Assembly: GCF_000702305.1 (NCBI RefSeq)
Contig: NZ_JNLC01000016.1
Location: 62,001 to 126,000, forward strand
Reading direction: 5' to 3'
DNA from: Allobosea sp. 117
Lineage (GTDB): Bacteria; Pseudomonadota; Alphaproteobacteria; Rhizobiales; Xanthobacteraceae
Length of the DNA: 64,000 nt
A program made the position numbers and the translations under genes. The number at the start of each line of letters is the position of its first letter. Position 1 is the first letter of the stretch. Positions 19,738-29,040 of the stretch are shown here, in pieces. The notes under the pieces are model-generated. The model had not been told where the DNA came from and searched no databases. It worked only from the letters and a program-made list of their open reading frames with translations.

Positions 19738-21057
19738 ATGAGAGCACCGCTCGACCAGCATGCTTCCGGCGTGAACCGCCGCCAGCTCCTCGCCACGGCG
19801 GCCGGCGGAGCCGGCGCGGCGCTGTTCGGCGGAGCGCTGCCGTTCGCCGCGGCACAGAACGCAACCACCAGCCTCGCCGCCGAGCCCGGAGAGGCGCGGC
19901 TGCTAGGACCGACGGCGCCGCCGACCAGCCTCTACACCTATGGCGGCACCCTGCCCGGCCCGGTGCTGCGCGCCGGCGAAGGCGAGGAGCTCGCCATCGA
20001 CTTCACAAACCGCCTGCCGGAGCCGACCTCATTCTGCTTCGGCGGGATGCGCGTTCCCTATCCGGCTCTCGGCGTTCCCGGCTTCGACGCAAATGCCATC
20101 GGCGCCGGCGAGGCCCGGCAGTTGCGCGTGCCGCTCCGCGACCCCGGCACCTATCTCTACACGCCGTTCGACATCGCCCAGTCCGGGCGCGGCCTCGCCG
20201 GCGCGCTGGTCGTCGCGGAGCCGAATCCGCCGGCGGCCGACCGCGATCTCGTGCTGCTGATCCAGGACTGGCGGCTGGAGCCCGACCAGCGCGTGCAGCT
20301 CACGCTGAACGGGGAGCTGGCCCCGTGGGCGCCGGTCCGCGCGGGCGAGCGCGTGCGCCTGCGCTTCGTCAATGCGGCACGCGGCCTCTTCCTGCCGCTG
20401 CGGCTCGACGATCATCCGGCCTGGATCGTGGCGATCGACGGGCGCCCGTCCGACCCCTTCAATCCCGCCTATGGGCGATTCCTGCTGGCTCCGGGCGGGC
20501 GCGTCGACGTGATGGTCGATCTGGTCAAGCCGCCCGGCTCGCGGCTGCCCATGGTGGTCGAGGCGCCGGAGGGCGAGATACCGCTCGGCTCGCTGGTCTA
20601 TGACGACCAGTCACCGATGCGCACGACGCCCCTGCCCGCGCCGACCGCCACGACGGCCAGCCTTCCGGAACCCTCGCTCGCCGGCGCGACGCGCTTCGAC
20701 ATCGTGCTCGGCGATGCGCCGGCGACCGGCTTCGCCGACCAGCCGCTGGCCGAGGCCGCTCCCGGCGACACCCTGGTCGCGACGGTCAGCAACAAGGCGA
20801 GCAGCGCCGCCTCGATCCATCTCTACGGCCACTGCGCGCGGCTGCTCGACACGCTCGACGACGGCTGGAAGCCATGGTGGCACGACACGCTCGGCGTGGC
20901 GCCGGGACGCGTGGTGCGCTTCGCGCTGGTGGCCGCCGAGCCCGGCCGCTGGCCGATCGTCGCGCGGCGCGGCGGCGACGGGGTGCCTCTCGCGCTCGGC
21001 TGGTTCGCCACCGGCGATCAATCGAGCACGCCGAGGGCGGCGAAGAAGCGCGCATAG
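19738..21057 (+). CDS. Tat-exported cupredoxin-like (multicopper-oxidase family) protein lacking most copper ligands
   Basis: 439 residues with a twin-arginine signal (GVNRRQLLATAAGG, Arg14-Arg15, then the hydrophobic GAALFGGALPF). The body follows the three-domain multicopper-oxidase layout: GTLPGPVLRAGEGEELAIDFTNRLPEPT, GTYLYTPFD, GERVRLRFVNAA and DGWKPWWHDT. At the places where copper-binding histidines belong it reads SFCFGGMR instead of HWHG, YTPFD instead of YHSH, and WPIVARRGG instead of HCH; only HLYGH remains of the third cluster. Catalytic oxidase activity is therefore unlikely; an FtsP/SufI-like structural role in the periplasm is one possibility. The ATG at 19738 has no strong ribosome-binding site. 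The last 40 bp overlap the convergent nnrDE gene. Confidence 0.8.
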   Translation: MRAPLDQHASGVNRRQLLATAAGGAGAALFGGALPFAAAQNATTSLAAEPGEARLLGPTAPPTSLYTYGGTLPGPVLRAGEGEELAIDFTNRLPEPTSFCFGGMRVPYPALGVPGFDANAIGAGEARQLRVPLRDPGTYLYTPFDIAQSGRGLAGALVVAEPNPPAADRDLVLLIQDWRLEPDQRVQLTLNGELAPWAPVRAGERVRLRFVNAARGLFLPLRLDDHPAWIVAIDGRPSDPFNPAYGRFLLAPGGRVDVMVDLVKPPGSRLPMVVEAPEGEIPLGSLVYDDQSPMRTTPLPAPTATTASLPEPSLAGATRFDIVLGDAPATGFADQPLAEAAPGDTLVATVSNKASSAASIHLYGHCARLLDTLDDGWKPWWHDTLGVAPGRVVRFALVAAEPGRWPIVARRGGDGVPLALGWFATGDQSSTPRAAKKRA

Positions 21058-22505
21058 ACCGGGCGCAACGCGTCGATCAGGTCGTCGGCGACGAGGCCCG
21101 GCCCCGCTTCGCGGGCCGCCTCCCCGTGCAGCCAGACCGCTGCCGCGGCCGCCTCGAAGGCGGGCATGCCCTGGCTGAGCAGCCCGCCGCAGATGCCCGA
21201 CAATACGTCGCCCGCTCCGGCGGTGGCGAGCCAGGGCGGCGCGTTGCAGGCGATGGCCGCGCGGCCGTCCGGCGCGGCGGCCACGGTGTCGGGCCCCTTC
21301 AGCACGACCGCCGCGCCGAGCAGCGCCGCCGCCGCGCGGGCACGGTCGACCTTGGAGGCGGGATCGAGGATTTCCGGTCGGCCGGCGAACAGCCGCGCGA
21401 ACTCGCCGTCATGCGGGGTGACGATGGCCGCCGGCGCGGACGACAGGATGTCCGCCAGACGCTCCGGCTCGCCGGCGAAGCTCGACAGCGCATCGGCATC
21501 GACGACAAGGCGCCGTCCCGACGCGACCGCGAGCTGCCGGCGCGTCCCCTCCCCGATGCCGGCGCCGGGACCGAGCACCACGGTGCCGAGACGCCGGTCC
21601 GACAGCAGCGCCGCGAGATCGTCCGGCGTGTCCGCCGGACGGACCATGATGGCCGAGAGATTCGCCGCGTGGATCGCCAGCGCGTCGGCGGGACAGGCCA
21701 CGGTGACGAGCCCCGCCCCCGCCCGCAGCGCCGCGCGGGCCGCGAGGCGCGTCGCCCCCGTCGCCTGCGCCGGGCCGCTGACCGCGACCAGATGGCCGCG
21801 CGTATATTTGTGCCCCTCGATGCGCGGCACCGGGAAATGCGCCTTCCAGAGCTCCGGCTCGTTGACAAAGGTGCGCGGCCCGATGGTGTCGAGCACGGCG
21901 TCCGGTATGCCGATGTCGGCGACCCGCACGCGCCCGCAATGCACGCGCCCCGGCAGCAGCAGATGGCCGGGCTTGCGGCGGAAGAAGGTGACGGATTCCT
22001 GCGCCCGGATGGCGGCGCCGCGCACCGCTCCGCTCGCGCCGTCTATTCCCGACGGAAGGTCCACGGCGATGACCGGCCGGCCCGCCGCGTTGATGCGCTC
22101 GACGAGGCTCTTCGCCTCGCCGTCGAGGTCGCGGGCGAGGCCGGCGCCGAACAGGGCGTCGACGACGATGCCGGCCGACCCGATGTCCAGCTCCGCCGCC
22201 GGCAGCACCTCGCCGCGCCAGAGCGCGGCCATGGCGGCGGCATCGCCGCGCAGGCGATCGCGCTCGCCCAGGAGGCCGAGCGTGACGCGGAAGCCGCGCT
22301 GCGCGAGGATGCGGGCCGCGACGAAACCGTCGCCGCCATTGTTGCCGGGGCCGCAGACGACGGCGACGCGCGTGCTCAGCGGATAACGGGCCACGGCATC
22401 GGCAACCGCCGTGCCGGCCCGCTCCATCAGCGCCGCGCCGCTGCGGCCGGCCGCCATCGCCAGCGCGTCGGCTCGGCCCATCTCCTCGGGCGTCAGCAGC
22501 TCCAT
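21018..22505 (-). CDS. nnr: Bifunctional NAD(P)H-hydrate epimerase / ADP-dependent NAD(P)H-hydrate dehydratase
   Basis: A 495-residue fused repair enzyme for damaged NAD(P)HX. The N-terminal YjeF epimerase domain (about 1-210) shows VAVVCGPGNNGGDGFVAAR and VDALFGAGLARDLDG. The C-terminal carbohydrate-kinase-like dehydratase domain has GPGAGIGEGTRR, VDADALSSFAG, TPHDGEFARLF, VLKGPDTVAAAPDG and the signature ATAGAGDVLSGICG. The start MELLTPEEMGRAD is the conserved family N-terminus. It is divergent from glnB, the arrangement usual in Hyphomicrobiales. Confidence 0.95.
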   Translation of the reverse strand: MELLTPEEMGRADALAMAAGRSGAALMERAGTAVADAVARYPLSTRVAVVCGPGNNGGDGFVAARILAQRGFRVTLGLLGERDRLRGDAAAMAALWRGEVLPAAELDIGSAGIVVDALFGAGLARDLDGEAKSLVERINAAGRPVIAVDLPSGIDGASGAVRGAAIRAQESVTFFRRKPGHLLLPGRVHCGRVRVADIGIPDAVLDTIGPRTFVNEPELWKAHFPVPRIEGHKYTRGHLVAVSGPAQATGATRLAARAALRAGAGLVTVACPADALAIHAANLSAIMVRPADTPDDLAALLSDRRLGTVVLGPGAGIGEGTRRQLAVASGRRLVVDADALSSFAGEPERLADILSSAPAAIVTPHDGEFARLFAGRPEILDPASKVDRARAAAALLGAAVVLKGPDTVAAAPDGRAAIACNAPPWLATAGAGDVLSGICGGLLSQGMPAFEAAAAAVWLHGEAAREAGPGLVADDLIDALRPVYARFFAALGVLD

Positions 22506-23207
<702 letters not shown>

Positions 23208-23294
23208 CGCTGCCCGGCGGGTCGGTCCATCGATCGGCCCCGGGAACGTTAATCTGCTCGACCAAGAGCAGTGCTTAAAAGAGGTATATTTCCA

Positions 23295-24704
23295 ATGACG
23301 ACGGCCAAGGATGTAATGAAGCTGATCAAAGATCAGGACGTCAAGTACGTCGATCTTCGCTTCACCGATCCCCGCGGCAAGTGGCAGCACGTGACCTTCG
23401 ACATCTCGATGGTCGACGAGGATTTCTTCGCCGAAGGTCAGGCATTCGACGGTTCGTCGATCGCCGGCTGGAAGGCCATCAATGAATCCGACATGCATCT
23501 GCAGCCGGATCTCGACACTGCCTGCATCGACCCGTTCTTCTCCGAGACCACGCTCGTCGTCGTCTGCGACATCCTCGAGCCGACCACCGGCGAGCCCTAT
23601 GGCCGCGATCCGCGCGGCATCGCCAAGAAGGCGATGGCCTATCTCAAGAACACCGGCGTCGGCGACACCGTGTTCTTCGGCCCGGAAGCCGAGTTCTTCA
23701 TCTTCGACGACGTCCGCTTCAAGGCCGACCCGTACAACACCGGTTTCAAGCTCGACTCGATCGAGCTGCCGACCAATTTCGACACCGAGTATGAGGGCGG
23801 CAATCTCGGCCACCGCGTGAAGACCAAGGGCGGCTACTTCCCCGTCCCGCCGGTCGACAGCGCGCAGGACATGCGCGGCGAGATGCTCGCGGCCATGGCC
23901 AAGATGGGCGCCAAGGTCGAGAAGCACCACCACGAGGTGGCCTCGGCCCAGCACGAGCTCGGCCTGAAGTTCGGCCCGCTGGTGACGATGGCCGACCACC
24001 TGCAGGTCTACAAGTACTGCATCCACCAGGTCGCCAACATCTACGGCAAGACCGCGACCTTCATGCCGAAGCCGGTCTTCGGCGACAACGGCTCGGGCAT
24101 GCATGTGCACCAGTCGATCTGGAAGGGCGGCAAGCCGCTGTTCGCCGGCAACAAATATGCCGACCTCAGCCAGGAATGCCTGTGGTACATCGGCGGCATC
24201 ATCAAGCACGCCAAGGCGCTGAACGCCTTCACCAACCCGCTCACCAACTCCTACAAGCGTCTGGTGCCGGGCTATGAGGCGCCGGTGCTGCTCGCCTATT
24301 CGGCGCGCAACCGCTCCGCCTCCTGCCGCATCCCCTACACCACCAATCCGAAGGCCAAGCGCGTCGAGGTCCGCTTCCCCGATCCGGGCGCGAACCCCTA
24401 TCTCGCCTTCTCGGCCCTGTTCATGGCCGGCATCGACGGCATCCTGAGCAAGATCGATCCCGGCGCGGCGATGGACAAGGACCTCTACGACCTGCCGCCG
24501 AAGGAGCTGAAGAAGATCCCGACCGTCTGCGGCTCGCTGCGCGAGGCGCTGTCGTCCCTCGACAAGGACCGCGACTTCCTGAAGAAGGGCGGCGTGTTCG
24601 ACGACGACTTCATCAACTCCTATATCGAGCTGAAGATGACCGAGGTGGCGCGCTTCGAGATGACGCCGCATCCGGTCGAGTTCGAGATGTACTATTCGGT
24701 CTGA
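23295..24704 (+). CDS. glnA: Glutamine synthetase type I
   Basis: A 469-residue ammonia-assimilating enzyme. [19 protein letters not shown], the ATP-binding [16 protein letters not shown] and NRSASCRIP blocks are intact. Tyr in KDLYDLPP is residue 398 counting the initiator Met, i.e. the classical adenylylation site Tyr397. The start at 23295 fits the conserved [10 protein letters not shown]-terminus with GAGG upstream. An 18-nt stem-loop (CTGCTC/GAGCAG, 23254-23271) lies in the glnB-glnA gap and may process or attenuate the transcript. Confidence 0.98.
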   Translation: MTTAKDVMKLIKDQDVKYVDLRFTDPRGKWQHVTFDISMVDEDFFAEGQAFDGSSIAGWKAINESDMHLQPDLDTACIDPFFSETTLVVVCDILEPTTGEPYGRDPRGIAKKAMAYLKNTGVGDTVFFGPEAEFFIFDDVRFKADPYNTGFKLDSIELPTNFDTEYEGGNLGHRVKTKGGYFPVPPVDSAQDMRGEMLAAMAKMGAKVEKHHHEVASAQHELGLKFGPLVTMADHLQVYKYCIHQVANIYGKTATFMPKPVFGDNGSGMHVHQSIWKGGKPLFAGNKYADLSQECLWYIGGIIKHAKALNAFTNPLTNSYKRLVPGYEAPVLLAYSARNRSASCRIPYTTNPKAKRVEVRFPDPGANPYLAFSALFMAGIDGILSKIDPGAAMDKDLYDLPPKELKKIPTVCGSLREALSSLDKDRDFLKKGGVFDDDFINSYIELKMTEVARFEMTPHPVEFEMYYSV

Positions 24705-24730
24705 TCCATCGGATCAGCGGCATGGATATG

Positions 24731-24760
24731 GAAGGGCGCCCGCGGGCGCCCTTCTCGTTT
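24731..24760 (+). terminator. Intrinsic terminator after glnA
   Basis: A GAAGGGCGCCC/GGGCGCCCTTC stem with almost no loop, followed by TCGTTT, lies 26 nt past the glnA stop. It also lies past the convergent GGDEF gene. Confidence 0.75.
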
Positions 24761-24787
24761 CCGGCACGCCGTCGTCACCGGGCGCAC

Positions 24788-25999
24788 TCAGGCCGCCGGG
24801 TTGACGCGGGTCGGATCGAAGACGGCGAATTCGGTGCGGTCGCGGCCGTTCATCTTGGCCCGGTAGAGCGCCTCGTCGGCCTGGCGGACCATGGCGTCGA
24901 GCAGCGTCGAAGAGGCCGGCCGCGGCTGCGGCCCCGCATCCGCCAGCTCGGCCAGCGACAGCCCGATGCTCACGCTGCCCCGTACCCCTTGCGGCAGCCC
25001 GTCGGGCACCATGGCAAGCGTGACCTCGGCGAAGCCGCGCCGGATCGTCTCGGCGATGCGCCCGGCGTCGGAGAGCTTGGTGCCCGGCAGCAGGATGCCG
25101 AACTCCTCGCCGCCGAGCCGCGCCGCGACGTCGCTCTGCCGCAGATTGTCCCGCAGCACCTTGGCGAACAGCGCGAGCACCCGATCCCCGAAGGCGTGGC
25201 CGTACTGATCGTTGATCTGCTTGAAGCGGTCGAGATCGAGCATCATCACGGCGACCGGGCCGCTGCGGGGAAAGGCCATCGCGGCCTGCTGCAGGAAACC
25301 GCGGCGGTTCAAAAGGCCGGTGAGCTCGTCGATCAGCGAGGCGCTGCGATAGAGCATCTCCTGGCGCTCGCGCACCAGGATGATCAGCGCGAAGCTGAGG
25401 AACAGCGTGATCGCGATGCCGGAAAGGCCGAACCAGGCGAGCCGCGCGTCGCTGAACACGGCGAGCTTGCCGCCGATCGTCATGGAGGATGCGAAGGGGA
25501 TGCGCGCCGCGTTCAGGACCCACATCATGGCCAGCATCGCGAACAGGATCTTGCGCGTCCGAAGGTGCCGCGTCGGGCTGGACCACAGCTCGAACATGGT
25601 CAGGCCGATGAAGACACAGGCGACGCCCGACAGCAGCGCGATGCGCATCGCCACGGAATCGCGGAACGGCGGCACAAGGGTGAGCGCGATCCACAGGACG
25701 GGCGCCGCCAGCACCGCGAGGGATGAAACCCGTCGTCCCGCGAAGCAGCGCATGCCGGCCCACAGCAGCGCATAGGCGAGGAGGATCGCCGCATTGGCGA
25801 GCTGGATCGCCGCGAAGGCCGGCAGATGCTCGCGCAGCACCCCGCCGAGCATGCTGAGCCCGAGAAGCACGAAGGCCACCGACCAGTAGGCGAGCGCCGT
25901 CTCGCGCGGGGTGAGCCACCACGCGAACAGCATCACGCCCGCCAGCAGCGCGGCGATCAGCAGGATGAGGCTCCAGAGTGTCCAGGGATCGAGGCCCAT
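24788..25999 (-). CDS. Membrane-bound diguanylate cyclase (GGDEF)
   Basis: About 403 residues. The first ~215 contain six or seven membrane helices (SLILLIAALLAGVMLFAWW at the start, ITLFLSFALIILV at the end). A GGDEF domain follows with active site ARLGGEEFGIL and the inhibitory RQSD motif five residues upstream. It should synthesise cyclic-di-GMP in response to a membrane signal. The ATG at 25999 is preferred; a GTG at 26020 would add seven residues and cannot be excluded. It stands alone between glnA and rpsI. Confidence 0.88.
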   Translation of the reverse strand: MGLDPWTLWSLILLIAALLAGVMLFAWWLTPRETALAYWSVAFVLLGLSMLGGVLREHLPAFAAIQLANAAILLAYALLWAGMRCFAGRRVSSLAVLAAPVLWIALTLVPPFRDSVAMRIALLSGVACVFIGLTMFELWSSPTRHLRTRKILFAMLAMMWVLNAARIPFASSMTIGGKLAVFSDARLAWFGLSGIAITLFLSFALIILVRERQEMLYRSASLIDELTGLLNRRGFLQQAAMAFPRSGPVAVMMLDLDRFKQINDQYGHAFGDRVLALFAKVLRDNLRQSDVAARLGGEEFGILLPGTKLSDAGRIAETIRRGFAEVTLAMVPDGLPQGVRGSVSIGLSLAELADAGPQPRPASSTLLDAMVRQADEALYRAKMNGRDRTEFAVFDPTRVNPAA

Positions 26000-26065
26000 G
26001 GCTAGCTGCACCGACGGCACATACGGGACCTGATCAGTCTAGGCCGAGAACCCCTACGGAAACGA

Positions 26066-26093
26066 AAAAGGCGGGCCGCAGGGGCCCGCCTTT
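26066..26093 (-). terminator. Intrinsic terminator after rpsI
   Basis: On the minus strand AAGGCGGGCC...GGCCCGCCTT forms a strong stem followed by TTTTCGTTT, 24 nt past the rpsI stop. It closes the rplM-rpsI operon. Confidence 0.85.
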
Positions 26094-26116
26094 CCAAGCT
26101 CGATATGGCTGAACGA

Positions 26117-26593
26117 TCAGCGCTTCGAGAACTGGAAGCTGCGGCGGGCCTTGGCGCGGCCGTACTTCTTGCGCTCGACGACGCGCGAGTCGCGGGTCAG
26201 GAAGCCGCCCTTCTTCAGCGGGCCGCGCAGCTCGGGCTCGTAATAGGTGAGCGCGCGGGAGATGCCGTGGCGCAGCGCGCCGGCCTGGCCAGAGAGGCCG
26301 CCGCCGGAAACCGTGCAGACCACGTCATACTGGCCAGCGCGGGCCGCGGCGACGAAGGGCTGGTTGATGATCATGCGCAGCACCGGACGGGCGAAATACA
26401 CCTCGAGGGTGCGCTCGTTCACGGTGATCTTGCCGGTGCCGGGACGCACCCACACGCGGGCGACGGCGTCCTTGCGCTTGCCGGTGGCATAGGCGCGGCC
26501 GAACTTGTCCAGCTTCTGGACGTGCTTCGGCGCCTCGGCGGCCTGCGGCTTCAGGGCTTCGAGACCCTCGAGGGACTGGAGAACCTCGGCCAT
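26117..26593 (-). CDS. rpsI: 30S ribosomal protein S9
   Basis: 158 residues. [48 protein letters not shown] and the basic C-terminal tail ending RSFQFSKR are diagnostic; the tail contacts P-site tRNA. The alphaproteobacterial N-terminal extension of about 30 residues is present. It starts one base after the rplM stop, as in nearly all bacteria. Confidence 0.98.
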   Translation of the reverse strand: MAEVLQSLEGLEALKPQAAEAPKHVQKLDKFGRAYATGKRKDAVARVWVRPGTGKITVNERTLEVYFARPVLRMIINQPFVAAARAGQYDVVCTVSGGGLSGQAGALRHGISRALTYYEPELRGPLKKGGFLTRDSRVVERKKYGRAKARRSFQFSKR

Positions 26594-26594
26594 G

Positions 26595-27056
26595 TCAGTT
26601 CCTCACATTCTTGCGGTTGAGCGCGGCGACGTCGAGCGTCTCCGGCTGCTGGGCCTCGTGCGGGTGGGCGGGGCCCTTGTAGACGCGCAGGTTGCCCATG
26701 AGCTTGCGGCCGAGTGGGCCGCGGGCGAGCATGCGCTCCACCGCCTTCTCGACGACGCGCTCCGGGAAGCGGCCCTCGAGGATGAACTTCGCGGTGCGTT
26801 CCTTGATGCCGCCCGGGAAGCCGGTGTGGTGGTAATACACCTTGTCGTCGCGCTTGCGGCCGGTCAGGACGACCTTATCGGCGTTGACGACGACGACGTT
26901 GTCGCCGCAATCGACGTGCGGGGTGTAGATGGGCTTGTGCTTGCCCTTGAGACGCGTGGCGATGATGGTCGCGAGACGGCCGACGACGAGGCCGGTCGCG
27001 TCGATCACCACCCACTTCTTCTCGATATCGGCGGGCTTGGCCGAAAAGGTCTTCAT
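26595..27056 (-). CDS. rplM: 50S ribosomal protein L13
   Basis: 153 residues with [50 protein letters not shown] and [20 protein letters not shown], all standard L13 blocks. It is the first gene of the rplM-rpsI operon. A promoter-like sequence and a terminator-like hairpin in the leader suggest attenuation or autoregulation. Confidence 0.98.
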   Translation of the reverse strand: MKTFSAKPADIEKKWVVIDATGLVVGRLATIIATRLKGKHKPIYTPHVDCGDNVVVVNADKVVLTGRKRDDKVYYHHTGFPGGIKERTAKFILEGRFPERVVEKAVERMLARGPLGRKLMGNLRVYKGPAHPHEAQQPETLDVAALNRKNVRN

Positions 27057-27076
27057 GGGATTTGATCCGATGCGCA

Positions 27077-27104
27077 GAAAAAGGGCGCCGAAATGCGCGC
27101 CCTT
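27077..27104 (-). promoter_or_regulatory. Terminator-like hairpin in the rplM leader
   Basis: On the minus strand AAGGGCGC, an 8-nt loop and GCGCCCTT are followed by a run of T, ending only 20 nt before the rplM ATG. Because it lies between the likely promoter (27117-27145) and the start codon, it is placed as an attenuator or a protein-binding leader rather than a simple gene end. Confidence 0.5.
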
Positions 27105-27116
27105 GCTTGGGACGGG

Positions 27117-27145
27117 CTTCTAGCCGAGCGGCCCTTTCGCGTCAA
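27117..27145 (-). promoter_or_regulatory. Candidate housekeeping promoter of rplM-rpsI
   Basis: On the minus strand TTGACG (27145-27140) is separated by 17 bp from TAGAAG (27122-27117), which matches -35/-10 spacing. Transcription would start near 27110, giving a leader of about 54 nt that contains the hairpin at 27081-27104. An AT-rich stretch lies upstream at 27155-27215. Confidence 0.5.
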
Positions 27146-27213
27146 TGCAGCAACGTCGAAAATAACCGATATAAAACAATGGCTTGATAAATAGGTATAA
27201 AAATACCTGCCGC

Positions 27214-27633
27214 TTAAGTCTTTTCCACCGGTATCGAATAGGTCGTCACCGCATGGGCGCAGAGATCCTCCGCCCCTTCCGCGCGCAGGCCGACCTCGCA
27301 GACGGCGAGCCGGCGGCCGAGCTTCAGCAGGCTCGCCTGCGCCAGCAGCGCGCCGGCCTGCGGCTTGCGCAGGAAGTTGATCGAGAAATTCGTGGTCACC
27401 GCCAGGGGGACGGGTCCGATCGAGGCGAGGATGGCGGCATAGGCGGCGACGTCGGCGAGACCCATCATGGCCGGCCCGGAGACGGTCGCGCCGGGGCGCA
27501 ACTGCTCCTCGCCGGCGTCGAGCCGCACGACGGCGCCGCCCTCATCCGCCGCGACCACGACATGCGGCCGCCCGGGACCGAAGGCCTGCGGAAATTCGGC
27601 GACCAGATAGGCCTGCAGCTCCTCGGCGGTCAT
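27214..27633 (-). CDS. PaaI-like hotdog-fold thioesterase
   Basis: 139 residues with the hotdog fold typical of acyl-CoA thioesterases: RLDAGEEQLRPGATVSGPAMMGLADVAAYAA holds the central helix, and TTNFSINFLRKPQAG is the strand that forms the active-site edge. The start at 27633 follows GGGAG; the frame is open a little further but lacks a site. It precedes rplM-rpsI on the same strand, a placement common in Hyphomicrobiales. The substrate is not predictable. Confidence 0.85.
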   Translation of the reverse strand: MTAEELQAYLVAEFPQAFGPGRPHVVVAADEGGAVVRLDAGEEQLRPGATVSGPAMMGLADVAAYAAILASIGPVPLAVTTNFSINFLRKPQAGALLAQASLLKLGRRLAVCEVGLRAEGAEDLCAHAVTTYSIPVEKT

Positions 27634-27778
27634 GACGCTCCCTCTTCCCTGTTCCACCCTCGCTAGCGCCCTTGAAATTTCCGGTCAAATCCGCGTTCCC
27701 GTGTTGCGCGCGAAGCGTGTGCAGGGCACATCCAGATGCGATATCCGGAAGGTCGAAAAGGCGTTGGGGGCGTGGACG

Positions 27779-28609
27779 ATGCGTGCAGTGAGATGGACGA
27801 TCGGTGCGGTCGGTGTCGTTGCGGCGATCGGTGCGATGGTGCCGGCGGCGGGCGCGCAGGAGCTGCGCCGCTACAAGCCGGTGACGATCAGCTATGACGT
27901 GAAGGGCGCCGACGATCCCGGCCTCACCGCGCTCATCGAGAAGCTGCGCGGCGCGCTCGCCAAGAAGGATGCGACAGCCATCCGCGAGGCCGCGAGCCCG
28001 CAGCTCGTCGTCATCGCCCCGGCGATCGGATTCCCGCCGGCGGCCGCGCCGAAGCCCGAGAAGCTCGACGACAAGCTCACCGGCCCGGAGCGGCTCGACA
28101 AGGCGTTCGCCCGCCTGTCGACCTCCGGCGAAGAGCCGAAGCGCAAGGAACTCGACGGGCTGATCCTGCTCGGCGTCGGCGAGGCGCTGGCCAAGGGCAC
28201 CGTCAGCCGCTCCACTTTGGTGCGCGGCGCCTTCTGCGCGCCGGCGGAGCCGCGCTTCGACCGCGCACAGGTGCTCGCCGTCGCCAAGGCGGCCGGCGAG
28301 GTGCCGGACAATCTGGTGATCCTCACCGAGGAGACGACCTTCCTCGAAAAGCCCGACACGGCGGCGGCGAGCGCCGGCGCGCTGAAGCCCGGCACGGTGG
28401 TGCCGTTCATCGAGGGGGCGGTGGAGGGCGCGGACAGGAAGCGCGACTGGTATGCTGTCGCCCTGCCCTCCGGCAAGCGCGGCTATGCGAAGAACGACAA
28501 GTCGATGTCCTTCGAGGCGACCCGCCTGTGCTTCACCAGGGACGGCAAGGGCGAGGACGCCGCCTGGACGATCTCGACCATCGTCATACCGAGCCTGATC
28601 GAGCAATGA
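27779..28609 (+). CDS. Exported protein with C-terminal SH3-like domain
   Basis: 276 residues. The N-terminus is a signal peptide (MRAVRWTIGAVGVVAAIGAMVPAAGAQ). The middle (residues ~30-190) has no family I recognise. The C-terminus from about GALKPGTVVPFIEG to GYAKNDKSMSFEATRLCF reads like a bacterial SH3b domain, a fold often used for cell-wall contacts. Two cysteines (AFCAPAEP and RLCFTRD) could form a disulfide. The start at 27779 was chosen because the signal peptide begins there and G-rich sequence precedes it. It overlaps the next gene by ATGA. Confidence 0.7.
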   Translation: MRAVRWTIGAVGVVAAIGAMVPAAGAQELRRYKPVTISYDVKGADDPGLTALIEKLRGALAKKDATAIREAASPQLVVIAPAIGFPPAAAPKPEKLDDKLTGPERLDKAFARLSTSGEEPKRKELDGLILLGVGEALAKGTVSRSTLVRGAFCAPAEPRFDRAQVLAVAKAAGEVPDNLVILTEETTFLEKPDTAAASAGALKPGTVVPFIEGAVEGADRKRDWYAVALPSGKRGYAKNDKSMSFEATRLCFTRDGKGEDAAWTISTIVIPSLIEQ

Positions 28610-29040
28610 GCCACGACCATTACGACGACGCCACGATCCGGCACTGGCTGACCACCGTGCGCACCATCGCGGTGGTCGGCGCGAGCCCGAATCCGGCGCG
28701 CCCGAGCCACGGCGTCGCGCGCTATCTGGCGCATGCCGGCTATCGCGTCTTCGCGGTGAACCCCGGGCAGGCCGGGCGCGACATCGCCGGCCTGCCGACC
28801 TATGCCCGGCTTGCCGACATTCCCGAGCCGGTCGACATGGTCGACGTGTTCCGCGCCTCCGCCTATCTGCGCGGCGTGGTGGAGGAGGCGCTGGCGCTCG
28901 ATCCGCGCCCCAAACTGATCTGGGCGCAGCTCGGCGTGCGGGACGACGATGCCGCCGCGCTGGCCGAGGCGGGTGGCGTCGCGGTGATCCAGAATCGCTG
29001 CCCGGCGATCGAGATACCGCGGCTGGGCATCGGGCGCTGA
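28606..29040 (+). CDS. CoA-binding domain protein (YccU-like)
   Basis: 144 residues forming a Rossmann-fold CoA-binding domain: IAVVGASPNPARPSHGVARYL, YRVFAVNPGQAG, VDMVDVFR, IWAQLGVRDDDAAALAEAGG and the C-terminal VIQNRCPAIE with the family cysteine. Homologues bind coenzyme A but have no settled role. Its ATG overlaps the stop of the exported SH3 gene, so the two are coupled even though they act in different compartments. Confidence 0.88.
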   Translation: MSHDHYDDATIRHWLTTVRTIAVVGASPNPARPSHGVARYLAHAGYRVFAVNPGQAGRDIAGLPTYARLADIPEPVDMVDVFRASAYLRGVVEEALALDPRPKLIWAQLGVRDDDAAALAEAGGVAVIQNRCPAIEIPRLGIGR

